A DNA stretch of 64,000 bases from a bacterium (GTDB taxonomy: Bacteria; Cyanobacteriota; Vampirovibrionia; Gastranaerophilales; Gastranaerophilaceae). The position numbers and the translations under genes are program-made. Of this stretch, positions 17,256-25,769 are shown piece by piece; positions within the stretch are counted from its first letter, which is position 1, and each line of letters opens with the position of its first letter. The stretch spans positions 52,849 to 116,848 of the forward strand of contig JAKSUQ010000002.1 in assembly GCA_024408855.1 (NCBI GenBank), given 5' to 3'. Below the pieces are notes generated by a model. It was not told where the DNA came from and did not search any database. It saw only the letters and a program-made list of their open reading frames with translations.

Positions 17256-18255
17256 TTATATTGAGCAAAAGAAAAACACCCATCTTTATTTCCAAATCGG
17301 GGAAAGCAAATACGCAATCAATACCGACAATATTCTTGAAATCATAAAATTGCCGGCTCTTGATTATCCGCAAAAATTACCGCACAATATTTTGGGTCTT
17401 TTAAAATATAACAGTTTTGTAATTAACGTCATTGATATAAGATTTTTTTTAAATATCAATGTACCTAAATACACCGTAAATAATGAACTTCTTATTCTTA
17501 AAACAGACGAAGTCATTTTTGGTATGATTGTAGATAAAATATGCGGACTTTTACCGATTGAAAGTGCAAAAATAGACCAAATACCTTTTATTGATACTCA
17601 TATGTTTATTGAATCATTGTACAAATATAATGATGAAACCATCTATAACATAGATGTATACTCTCTTGAAAGCATGTTAAAAAGCCATGATGCTAAGGAC
17701 GAAGCAACAACTGATGTTACCGAACTATTTCCTCAAGATGAAAAATCCAAAGCAATAATGGTAAAAAGAGCTTCCGATATGATAGAAAAGAAGTCAATGC
17801 TTTATCTTGCAAGCGGAAACTATATCAAAAATAAGTATCTTTCCATAAATCTAAATGAAAACTATTATTGTATTCCTTTAGATTCTATAAAGGAGATTGT
17901 AAAAGACATATCCGTTACAAAAATTCCGGGAACAACATCTTGCATTGATGGAATTACAAATCTCCGAGGTGATGATATTGCAGTCATCAATTTAAAGGAA
18001 ATGCTCTCTATCCCCGATAATACAAACTCAAACACAACGAATGAAACAAAACCTGCAATTATTGTAGAAACTCAGGAACTTATACTGGCATTGCTGGCTG
18101 ACAAGATTAATGAAATCTTTGAATATGATGAAATCACGCAAGATTTGTCGGGAAATTACTATTCTTCAGAATTTTTATATAATGAATCTTTGTATTCTGT
18201 ACTTAATATAGAAAAAATTGCCTCTGATAAAAAAATTAATATCTTTGATACATAA
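17245..18255 (+). CDS. cheW: Tandem CheW-domain coupling protein
   Basis: A 336-residue protein with two CheW-like domains, at about residues 10-150 (YFQIGESKYAINTDNILEI) and 195-330 (YLSINLNENYYCIPLDSIKE, then ITNLRGDDIAVINLKEML). CheW links receptors to CheA; a double CheW could bridge two partners or act as an array adaptor. Its ATG overlaps the end of the REC-GGDEF gene by 11 nt, so the two are co-translated. Cytosolic. Confidence 0.85.
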   Translation: MENNYIEQKKNTHLYFQIGESKYAINTDNILEIIKLPALDYPQKLPHNILGLLKYNSFVINVIDIRFFLNINVPKYTVNNELLILKTDEVIFGMIVDKICGLLPIESAKIDQIPFIDTHMFIESLYKYNDETIYNIDVYSLESMLKSHDAKDEATTDVTELFPQDEKSKAIMVKRASDMIEKKSMLYLASGNYIKNKYLSINLNENYYCIPLDSIKEIVKDISVTKIPGTTSCIDGITNLRGDDIAVINLKEMLSIPDNTNSNTTNETKPAIIVETQELILALLADKINEIFEYDEITQDLSGNYYSSEFLYNESLYSVLNIEKIASDKKINIFDT

Positions 18256-18320
18256 ACCAAACTGATGATTTTTTTTATAAAAACCTGTATTCTTACAAGT
18301 ATATGTGGTAAAATCTCAAT

Positions 18321-20936
18321 ATGAGGCAGTTTAAGAAAAAGACGATAGCTTTAGTTTTAGCGTCGGTAATTACCGTTGCAGGCTCATTTGCTGAAAACAA
18401 TTACAAAAATACCCTTATGGGTTTGGATTTTAAGCCTTCGGAAAACGGTGATATCAACATGGTTTTACAAACAAAAACCGCATATCCTGATATAGTTGCA
18501 CCTGTAAAACGAGATGCCAATACATATATACTTATGTTGCCTGAAATTAACAGCAAAGCAGAAACTCCCGACTTAAGCAAGGCGGGAGGAAACATTGAAA
18601 GTGTTAATATTAAGACAATGCCTTATTCTTCAACAGGAAAAGGTTATACAAAAATTACAATAAAAACAGTAGGATATAAAAATTTAACGGCCTCAACTGA
18701 AATATACATTCAGTCTAATGATAAACCCCAGATAGAAGACAAACATTATCAAAATAAAGAAAATAGCAAAAAAGAATATTCAAAAACCAACTATGAAAAA
18801 CTAAATGACACCTATTCAAACCGGAATTATGAGCATAAAAGTGTGCAAGAACAAGATTATGAAGATAACGATAACGAAAATGATGATGAAAACGATAATT
18901 TGAATGAAGAAGAAAGAAGAAGTGAAAAACAAAAACCGGATATTGAAAATACAGAAACAAATATAGAAACACCGACACCGGTTAATATGTCTGAAAAAGA
19001 AGCAAAGCACCAAAAATACATACTAACAATATCTGCCATCTTAATATGTTTGCTTCTTAGTTATTTATACCAACTTGGAAAAGAGAAAATTGCCAATGTT
19101 GTTGGAGAAAATTTAGACATTGATATCAATGATGAAAAAGAAAACAATAAAAAAAACAAAGCAAAATCGAAGAATATTGCTCGCACAATCAACAAACTCG
19201 ATGCAATATATTCAAACCCTAAATCTATGCTAAGCGTCAGCGAATATACCGGTGATAATAATGATTTTCCAAAGGAAGATAACGACCCCGTCAATATTGT
19301 TGACTTAGATGAACTTTTTAAAGAGAAAAAAAATACTGAAATTCAAACATCCGATAGTAATTCCGCTTTAGATGATTTTCTGTCAGATTTTTCATTTGAT
19401 AGCGAACCTGAGCCGGAAACGGTAGTCCCTATTGAACAAGATACAATAAATTATGATGAAGAACTGTACGAAAAAGTTATAAATCACTCCAATCTTACTT
19501 TCACAGATACAGATATTTCTTGTATTCACGAACTTTTAAAACTTGAAATATATGATGATACGCTCAACAATCTTGAAAAATATATCACTTCAAATCCGAT
19601 AAAAAATGATAAAAATTCTATACAAAAAAATTTAGAAAACTTGATAACACAATATACGGTTGCACAAGATATAACATTCAAGGAAGCTGATATTGAAATT
19701 GTTAAAAACCTTATGAGTGTTGAGATTGATGAAGACTTTGTTAATGATTTAAAAACTGATCCGGAAAAAACAAAAGAATTTCTTGAAAGAACAGTTGATA
19801 CAGAGCCAAGAAAAAATCTTGGTGTAACAACTCTGCATATTGATGAAGATTTACCGAACCTTGCAGTTGCGCTAAAAAAACAAGGAAACAAGGCGATTGA
19901 ATATGAAAATAAAACAACTGTTTATTACGGAGATGAAAATTATTCTTATACAAAATTAAGTACTGAAAATATGGATTTACCTGACTTAACGATAGAAATT
20001 AATAATAAATCAGCATACAAATCCAAATATTCTGACGTTTTTGATATTGTAGATAACAGCTACGAAGTTGAAACTTTAAAAATTGAAGACGAATTACCGG
20101 ATTTACAAGATGCAATTAAAAATCCACGCAAATATGATAAACCTGAACCTAAACCTGCAAAAGTTGATGAAAAATCTTTATTAAAAAGCCTAAATAATGT
20201 ACAATTTAAACCATTCTACGACGGCAACGAAGATTTTGAAATATTAAATAAATTTGACAATGAACCAATATCAATAGCTGAAGATATACAAAATGAACTT
20301 AATACCGTTAATGACATAGCACTTCCGGATAATTATGAAACCGAGGTTGAACAAATTAAGCAAGAAGAATTACCTCATGAAAACAATAAAATTAACGAAA
20401 ATGAAACAAAACAAGATAAAACAGAGGAAGTAAAAGCTGAAGAAAATAAGCCGGAAAACCTTCAAATAAAACCCAAACTCGAAATAAAGAAAAGACCTCG
20501 CAAAAATTCAGAAAGCGTAGAACAATTAATCAAAAAAATTAATATATCAAAACAAAAACAACTGAATAAAGAAATTGAACAAAATAAAACCGATGATGAG
20601 TCTAAAAATAAAACAGATGTTTCCACTCCAAAAACAGAAAATCCAAAATGTGTATTTGGAAATACCGTATATGAAATCATTGATTCAGCACAAATTAACA
20701 GCAATTTAGGATGTCATCTTGTAAAGAATGCTCACGGATACGCCGTTCTAAGCTATGATAATGACGATGTAGAACTTTTAAAAGAATATAAAGAAATAAA
20801 ATCACCGAAAATACAAATTCGTTCAACAAAGAACTTTAATAACTCAAATACCAGATATTTAGTAAAAACCGGAACATATAAATTCATAATCGAATTGGCA
20901 GACGGTAAAGTTAAATACATAATGGATCTATGCTAA
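18321..20936 (+). CDS. Large acidic membrane protein with AMIN-like N-terminus
   Basis: An 871-residue protein. Signal peptide MRQFKKKTIALVLASVITVA with A-G-S-F-A cleavage region. Residues about 30-130 are beta-rich and AMIN-like (LMGLDFKPSENGDINMVLQT), as in envelope/peptidoglycan-targeted proteins; this is inferred. A charged linker precedes a membrane segment at about 233-250 (ILTISAILICLLLSYLYQLG). The long C-terminal part is acidic with three related units near residues 505, 545 and 585 of pattern L-x-I/T-E-D-E-L-P-D-L-x-x-A-I-K, then a small globular end (GHLVKNA... type). The next gene overlaps it by 7 nt. Confidence 0.75.
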   Translation: MRQFKKKTIALVLASVITVAGSFAENNYKNTLMGLDFKPSENGDINMVLQTKTAYPDIVAPVKRDANTYILMLPEINSKAETPDLSKAGGNIESVNIKTMPYSSTGKGYTKITIKTVGYKNLTASTEIYIQSNDKPQIEDKHYQNKENSKKEYSKTNYEKLNDTYSNRNYEHKSVQEQDYEDNDNENDDENDNLNEEERRSEKQKPDIENTETNIETPTPVNMSEKEAKHQKYILTISAILICLLLSYLYQLGKEKIANVVGENLDIDINDEKENNKKNKAKSKNIARTINKLDAIYSNPKSMLSVSEYTGDNNDFPKEDNDPVNIVDLDELFKEKKNTEIQTSDSNSALDDFLSDFSFDSEPEPETVVPIEQDTINYDEELYEKVINHSNLTFTDTDISCIHELLKLEIYDDTLNNLEKYITSNPIKNDKNSIQKNLENLITQYTVAQDITFKEADIEIVKNLMSVEIDEDFVNDLKTDPEKTKEFLERTVDTEPRKNLGVTTLHIDEDLPNLAVALKKQGNKAIEYENKTTVYYGDENYSYTKLSTENMDLPDLTIEINNKSAYKSKYSDVFDIVDNSYEVETLKIEDELPDLQDAIKNPRKYDKPEPKPAKVDEKSLLKSLNNVQFKPFYDGNEDFEILNKFDNEPISIAEDIQNELNTVNDIALPDNYETEVEQIKQEELPHENNKINENETKQDKTEEVKAEENKPENLQIKPKLEIKKRPRKNSESVEQLIKKINISKQKQLNKEIEQNKTDDESKNKTDVSTPKTENPKCVFGNTVYEIIDSAQINSNLGCHLVKNAHGYAVLSYDNDDVELLKEYKEIKSPKIQIRSTKNFNNSNTRYLVKTGTYKFIIELADGKVKYIMDLC

Positions 20937-22021
20937 AAAAATTAATCATATTACTACTTTTACCGCTTTTACTCTGCGGATGTACAAAAACAAAACAAGA
21001 AGAAATCTCTTTTGCTTCATGGGGATCTGTAACTGAAGTCGGAATTTTGCATAATATTATTGATAATTTTGAAAAAGAAAATCCTGATATAAAAGTTAAT
21101 TTCATACATATTCCACAGAATTATTTTCAGAAACTCCACTTGCTTTTTGCTTCAAATACTGAGCCTGACATTATATTTATAAATAATTTGTATTTGCCGA
21201 TATACTCTTCACGCCTTATGGACCTTACAGGCATTGTGAATACAAAAGACTTCTATCCGCAAGCAATAAACGGGATGAAAATCGACGGTAAACTTTATGC
21301 AATTCCACGCGACTTGTCATATTTGGTTTTATACGTAAATACGGATATGATAAATTTGCCTCAAAACAATTGGACGCTTGATAATTTATTACAAATAGCA
21401 CAAAAAAGCACAACTCAAAAAGTTTTTGGATTAGGTTGTGAAAATAATATCTATTATGCTTTACCTTATTTGGAATACTTTGGAGGCGGAATTTTTGATA
21501 TAGATAAAAAACTTGTTATAAACTCAAAAGAAAGTATACAAGGTATTGATTATTATAAGAATTTGAAAAACAAATACAAAGTTTGCCCTACCAAAAGCCA
21601 AATAGGAAGCCTTACGCTTGCGCAAATGTTTATTAATAAACAAATCGGAATGTATCTTTCCGGCAGATGGATGTACCCCAAAATTAGCGAAACTGCTGAT
21701 TTTAGTTGGGCAGTCATAAATTTCCCATACGGGAAAAAACCTTTATCATGCGATACATCAGGCTGGGCAATTTCAAAAAATACAAAACATAAAAATTCAG
21801 CATTAAAATTTGTCAAATTTTTAGCAGAAGAAAAAAATTCTGAATATTTTACAAAAACAGGCTTGATAGTTCCGGCAAACATCAAGGCTTCAAAAGGATT
21901 AAACAATACAACTCATAACGAAAAAGTATTTATTGATATTATTAAACATACCCAAACACCTGTAATAAATAAAGATTATAAAAAATTGACCGACAAAATA
22001 AATTCAGAGCTTGACTTATAA
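20930..22021 (+). CDS. Extracellular solute-binding lipoprotein (family 1)
   Basis: A 363-residue protein. Lipoprotein signal MLKKLIILLLLPLLLCGC with lipobox L-C-G-C. The mature part matches family 1 solute-binding proteins of sugar ABC transporters: FASWGSVTEVG, a DIIFINNLYLP segment, Y-A-I-P-R-D, GRWMYPK and S-G-W-A-I-S-K. It would bind a carbohydrate outside the membrane and hand it to ABC permeases. No permease or ATPase gene is nearby, so it is an orphan. Translationally coupled to the large acidic protein by a 7-nt overlap. Confidence 0.85.
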   Translation: MLKKLIILLLLPLLLCGCTKTKQEEISFASWGSVTEVGILHNIIDNFEKENPDIKVNFIHIPQNYFQKLHLLFASNTEPDIIFINNLYLPIYSSRLMDLTGIVNTKDFYPQAINGMKIDGKLYAIPRDLSYLVLYVNTDMINLPQNNWTLDNLLQIAQKSTTQKVFGLGCENNIYYALPYLEYFGGGIFDIDKKLVINSKESIQGIDYYKNLKNKYKVCPTKSQIGSLTLAQMFINKQIGMYLSGRWMYPKISETADFSWAVINFPYGKKPLSCDTSGWAISKNTKHKNSALKFVKFLAEEKNSEYFTKTGLIVPANIKASKGLNNTTHNEKVFIDIIKHTQTPVINKDYKKLTDKINSELDL

Positions 22022-22058
22022 GTATTGTCGGAATTATATATAAAAGGAGAAAATATAA

Positions 22059-23030
22059 ATGTTAATATCTATACTGGAAAAAATAAATAATTTAAACAAT
22101 GCACTTTTTGCACCACTTGACAATTTTTTTGAATCATTACCTTTTGAAGATTGGATAAATGATGCTTTTATAGATAGTTTTCACCTATTTCCGTTTTTGT
22201 TTTTTATATTTATAGTTATTGAAGTTTTAGAATTTTATTTTTCGGATAAACTTGATTCCTGTATAAAAAAATCAAGGAAAAGAAGCATTGCCATAGGTTC
22301 GTTAGCATCATTGTTTCCACAATGCGGATTTTCGATAATTGCGAGCAGTTTATATTCAAAAAAAATGATTACAAGGGGTTGTTTGATAGCAGTCTACTTG
22401 GGTACATCAGACGAAACTATCCCTATTTTACTCGCTCATCCGGAGAAAGCACAAATGGTAATCCCTATAATAGGATTGAAACTTTTTATAGCAATACTTG
22501 GCGGTTATGTGATTGATATTTTTTCGGGACATTTCAATAATCCTGACGTCATTAATAAAACAGACTCCATTGAAGAAGCTCTCGAGGAAGCCCATGAGCA
22601 TATTCATGAAGAAGGGTGCTGTAATCACGATTTAATGACAAAAAATCGCCATGAGCTTATACTGCACCCAATCTTCCATACAATAAATATTCTTGCATTT
22701 ATTTTGGTTATAACATTGGTTTTGAACTATTCTCTGGACAAAGTTCAAATAACGGAAATGTTATCTGTTTCCAATCATCATTATATGCAATGTATTATTG
22801 CTTCATTGATCGGCTTAATTCCAAATTGTGCAATTTCAATAGCAATAACCATGATGCTTATAAAAGGAACTATAACATTTGGTGCTGCAATGAGCGGATT
22901 GCTTGCTAACGGCGGACTCGGACTACTGATATTACTAAAAAATAACAAATTTAAAGACAGTATGATTGTTATAATAATACTTGCGACAATAAGTATTCTT
23001 GCAGGTTGCTTAATTGAGTATTTAGTGTAA
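22059..23030 (+). CDS. Putative 10-TM heavy-metal/manganese exporter (ArsP_2-like)
   Basis: A 323-residue polytopic membrane protein. Two internally related halves each carry a proline/cysteine motif: SLFPQCGFSIIAS (about residues 86-98) and GLIPNCAISIAIT (about 255-267), the hallmark of the putative heavy-metal exporter family. A cytoplasmic loop between them is His/Glu/Cys-rich (EEAHEHIHEEGCCNHD), apt for binding metal. Starts 37 bp after the solute-binding gene with AAAGGAG, so possibly the third gene of the operon. Substrate (Mn, As or other) cannot be told. Confidence 0.8.
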   Translation: MLISILEKINNLNNALFAPLDNFFESLPFEDWINDAFIDSFHLFPFLFFIFIVIEVLEFYFSDKLDSCIKKSRKRSIAIGSLASLFPQCGFSIIASSLYSKKMITRGCLIAVYLGTSDETIPILLAHPEKAQMVIPIIGLKLFIAILGGYVIDIFSGHFNNPDVINKTDSIEEALEEAHEHIHEEGCCNHDLMTKNRHELILHPIFHTINILAFILVITLVLNYSLDKVQITEMLSVSNHHYMQCIIASLIGLIPNCAISIAITMMLIKGTITFGAAMSGLLANGGLGLLILLKNNKFKDSMIVIIILATISILAGCLIEYLV

Positions 23031-23048
23031 TTACTTTAAAAATAAGTC

Positions 23049-23074
23049 AAGAGGTGTATTAAAATACACCTCTT
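23049..23074. terminator. Rho-independent terminator after the metal exporter
   Basis: Perfect inverted repeat AAGAGGTGTATT / AATACACCTCTT with a minimal loop, followed by TATATATAC. Poor T-run but a very stable stem. The rest of the gap to 23185 shows no gene. Confidence 0.7.
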
Positions 23075-23185
23075 ATATATACATACACATAACATTGCGA
23101 TATGTATGAGTATATTTAGTAAATATACTCAAGTCAAGTATTTGTAACAAAAGCGAAACATACTTTAATAACTTATGAATTTATA

Positions 23186-23398
23186 TTAAAAATCAAATAA
23201 TTCAGATAACGACAAATTAAAGGCTTTTGCAATGTTGTTAACTTTAGTTAGAGTTACATCATTTTGAGCGGTTTCAATATTGCCAAGTGTTGAGCGAGCT
23301 ATATTGGCTTTATCAGCAAGATCATCTTGAGTAAAACCGTTTATTTTTCTTAATTTCTTTATTCTTTTTGCTAATTTTTCTAATAAACACTTGTCCAT
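23186..23398 (-). CDS. XRE-family HTH transcriptional regulator
   Basis: A 70-residue protein starting MDKCLLEKLAKRIKKLRK. One helix-turn-helix domain: GFTQDDLADKANIARSTLGN, ending in the common N-L-S-L-S-E-L-F-D tail. This is a stand-alone DNA-binding unit of the Cro/C1 type. The start at 23398 gives the normal compact length; the upstream in-frame extension has no family character and runs through the promoter. It is divergent from a HAD-like gene with TTGTCC/GGACAA repeats between them, so autoregulation is likely. Confidence 0.85.
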   Translation of the reverse strand: MDKCLLEKLAKRIKKLRKINGFTQDDLADKANIARSTLGNIETAQNDVTLTKVNNIAKAFNLSLSELFDF

Positions 23399-23449
23399 AC
23401 TAAAATTGTCCGCTATAATGACAATATAACAAACCGTAGCACGGACAAT
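23391..23449. promoter_or_regulatory. Divergent promoter with TTGTCC/GGACAA operator repeats
   Basis: Plus-strand promoter: TTGTCC at 23391-23396 and TATAAT at 23414-23419, spacer 17 nt. Half-sites: TTGTCC at 23391 and 23406 (15 bp apart), GACAAT at 23420 and GGACAAT at 23443. ATTGTCCG (23405-23412) and CGGACAAT (23442-23449) form an exact 8-bp inverted pair. ATTGTC...GACAAT at 23405-23425 encloses the -10 box. Likely sites for the adjacent XRE regulator. Confidence 0.6.
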
Positions 23450-23465
23450 ATAAAAGGATATTATT

Positions 23466-23801
23466 TTGACTAAAAGAATATTAATAGATTTAGACGGCGT
23501 ATTAAACAATTACGAAAAAGATAAGTATGATGAAAATTTTATCCCTAAAATGAAAGATGGTGCATATGAATTTTTAGAAAAACTATCCCAACAAGCTGAA
23601 TTATATCTCTTTACCTCAAGAAATTTAATGCTATCCGTAAAATGGCTTATTGAAAATAAATTGGATAGTTTTTTCAAAGATGTTACCAATGTAAAACTAA
23701 GCTCATTCCTTTATATTGACGACAGAGCAATGACATTTAACGGAAACTATCAAAAAACACTACAAGAAATAAATTCTTTTGAAGTTTATTGGGAAAATTG
23801 A
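23466..23801 (+). CDS. Small HAD-like phosphatase
   Basis: A 111-residue protein starting at TTG (23466), preceded by AAAAGGATATT. Motif I LIDLDGVLNNY (nucleophile and acid/base Asp), motif II LFTSRN, and motif III/IV region YIDDRA. These are the core motifs of HAD hydrolases with almost no cap domain. Such minimal HADs act on small phosphates or phosphorylated polymer ends. Located divergently from the XRE regulator. Substrate unknown. Confidence 0.75.
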   Translation: MTKRILIDLDGVLNNYEKDKYDENFIPKMKDGAYEFLEKLSQQAELYLFTSRNLMLSVKWLIENKLDSFFKDVTNVKLSSFLYIDDRAMTFNGNYQKTLQEINSFEVYWEN

Positions 23802-23821
23802 CTTATTCACATTATTTTCAG

Positions 23822-25261
23822 CTAAAACCTAAAATCACGAACACCGTCAGCGATTTTCTTTATATTATCTTTTGCTATCTGACGTGTTTTTTCATTAGGA
23901 ATTTTCTCTAATTCTTTTTCTATCAAACTATTTCCAAGAGACTTTGTATCACTTGTTGCATAATCTTCCAAAAACTCTTTCAAAGTCATCAGAGCATTTG
24001 GATGACAGCAATTTTGAATTTGACCGGATTTGCATAATGACATAAACCTGTCACCCGTACGTCCTGCCCTGTAACAAGCCGTACAGAATGACGGAATATA
24101 TCCAAGTTCAATAAGCCATTTAACGACTTCATCCAAAGTTCTTTGGTCAGATACATCAAATTGTTCTGTATCAGTCGGTCTTTCCTCTTCCGTATATCCG
24201 CCTACCGAAGTTCTTGAAGCTCCTGACACCTGAGAAACCCCAAGTCGTAAAAGTTTTTCTCTTACTTCTTTACTTTCTCTGGTAGAAATTATCATACCTG
24301 TATATGGTACAGCAATTCTTATCAAAGCTACTAACTTCGCAAAAATTTCATCAGAAATCCCGTTATCGAACGCTGACGGATCAATATCATCCGCCTTTTT
24401 AATTCTCGGAACAGAAATAGTATGAGGTCCGACACCATGAACGGCTTCCAAGTGTTCAGCGTGCATAAGTAATCCTGCGAATTCATACTTGTATCTTTCC
24501 AAACCAAAAAGTACACCCAGCCCTACATCATCAATTCCGCCCTCCATAGCTCTATCCATAGCTTCCGTATGGTATGCATAATTATGTTTAGGCCCTGTCG
24601 GATGTAATTTTTCATATGAGTCTTTATGATAAGTTTCTTGGAATAAAATATACGTTCCTATTCCGGCATCTTTCAATTTTTTGTAGTTTTCAACCGTTGT
24701 CGCCGCAATATTAACATTCACACGTCTTATATCACCGTTTTTATGTTTAATAGAATATATTGTTTTAATACATTCTAAAATATATTCAATAGGGTTATTA
24801 ACCGGATCCTCTCCTGACTCAATAGCAAGCCTTTTATGCCCCATATCCTGCAATGCGATTACCTCAGCCTTAACTTCGTCTTGAGTCAGTTTTTTCCTTG
24901 CAATATGCTTGTTCTTATAATGATAAGGGCAATAAACACAACCATTTACACAATAATTCGAAAGGTAGAGCGGTGCAAAAATAACAATTCTGTCACCATA
25001 AAACGCTTGTTTGATTTCTTCTGCAAGTGCATATACTTTTTTCAAAATTTCTTCATCATCACATGCCAACAACAGACTCGCTTCTTCGTGCGTAAGCCCG
25101 GAACAATGAGTTTCGTTGCCAGTCTTGCGTGGTTTTGCCTTATCAAGAATACTCTCAATTAAAGGAATATTATTTTTATTCCTCTCTGCCCAATCAAGAG
25201 TACGCATGATTTCCTCATGATTTATAAATTCTTCTGCTTTGTTTGAGTTCTTGTTATACAT
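23822..25261 (-). CDS. hydG: [FeFe] hydrogenase H-cluster maturase HydG
   Basis: A 479-residue radical SAM enzyme. It has the SAM-cluster motif in NYCVNGCVYCPYHYKN (about residues 107-122) and the C-terminal auxiliary-cluster cysteines in FCTACYRAGRTGDRFMSLC and Q-N-C-C. HydG cleaves tyrosine to supply CO and cyanide for the H-cluster. Length and motifs are those of HydG rather than ThiH. Located after a TM1266-type regulator on the same strand as hydCBA. HydE and HydF are not in the window. Confidence 0.93.
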   Translation of the reverse strand: MYNKNSNKAEEFINHEEIMRTLDWAERNKNNIPLIESILDKAKPRKTGNETHCSGLTHEEASLLLACDDEEILKKVYALAEEIKQAFYGDRIVIFAPLYLSNYCVNGCVYCPYHYKNKHIARKKLTQDEVKAEVIALQDMGHKRLAIESGEDPVNNPIEYILECIKTIYSIKHKNGDIRRVNVNIAATTVENYKKLKDAGIGTYILFQETYHKDSYEKLHPTGPKHNYAYHTEAMDRAMEGGIDDVGLGVLFGLERYKYEFAGLLMHAEHLEAVHGVGPHTISVPRIKKADDIDPSAFDNGISDEIFAKLVALIRIAVPYTGMIISTRESKEVREKLLRLGVSQVSGASRTSVGGYTEEERPTDTEQFDVSDQRTLDEVVKWLIELGYIPSFCTACYRAGRTGDRFMSLCKSGQIQNCCHPNALMTLKEFLEDYATSDTKSLGNSLIEKELEKIPNEKTRQIAKDNIKKIADGVRDFRF

Positions 25262-25299
25262 AATTAAACCTTTTCCCGCTTTTTCCTACTCTATAACCA

Positions 25300-25548
25300 C
25301 TATACATTTGAATAAACCGTTTTGGCATTGACTTTTTCAATCCTGCCAATTTTACCTGTCAAAGCATTAATTGTATCAACAGAAGCATCCAATACAACAC
25401 TTATAATCCTTACATTCTTAGTTTTATATGGAATACCCATTCTTCCTATTATGAAATCCGAATATTCTGAAAGTAAATTTTGAATATCACAAATAACCGC
25501 ATCATCTTCAACAATTATCGCAATTATAGCAACTCTGGTATCAGTCAT
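25300..25548 (-). CDS. TM1266-type iron-only hydrogenase system regulator
   Basis: An 82-residue protein: TRVAIIAIIVEDDAVICDIQ, then IIGRMGIPYK and ISVVLDAS-V-D-T-I-N-A-L-T-G-K-I-G-R. This matches the small ACT-like family found beside [FeFe] hydrogenase maturation genes. It is followed 38 bp later by hydG. AAGGAG precedes the ATG at a good distance. A terminator-like hairpin sits directly upstream of that site, suggesting attenuation. Role inferred from family and position. Confidence 0.85.
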   Translation of the reverse strand: MTDTRVAIIAIIVEDDAVICDIQNLLSEYSDFIIGRMGIPYKTKNVRIISVVLDASVDTINALTGKIGRIEKVNAKTVYSNV

Positions 25549-25568
25549 AATATCTCCTTACAAAAAAT

Positions 25569-25588
25569 ATCGTGCCTAAAGACACGAT
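25569..25588 (-). terminator. Terminator-like hairpin in leader of regulator gene (possible attenuator)
   Basis: On the minus strand ATCGTG/CACGAT with an 8-nt loop is followed by ATTTTTTG and then directly by the AAGGAG site of the TM1266-type gene. An upstream palindrome ACTCTCGAGAGT (about 25634-25645) and a TTTCT/AGAAA stem could be alternative structures in a leader of about 130 nt. Confidence 0.55.
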
Positions 25589-25718
25589 TATAACAACTTT
25601 ACATTTATATTTCGTATCTTTCTCCTAAGAAACTCTCGAGAGTCAGGCTTAAATATATTATCATTCAAATAGAATAAATTATCAAGCTAAACAGACAGAC
25701 ATATTAAATTCGGCTATA

Positions 25719-25753
25719 AAAAATGTCCCGAGCCTTTAACCCGAGACATTTTC
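25719..25753 (-). terminator. Terminator after hydA
   Basis: Inverted repeat AAATGTCTCGG / CCGGGACATTT-like (one mismatch) around a TTAAAGG loop, running into a T-run on the minus strand. It ends the hydCBA transcript. Confidence 0.7.
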
Positions 25754-25769
25754 TAATTATTGATTTAAC

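Noticed and set aside
23822..25261. Radical SAM gene as the missing AmmeMemoRadiSam partner
   Set aside because: Its C-terminal cysteine pattern, length and neighbours are those of HydG.
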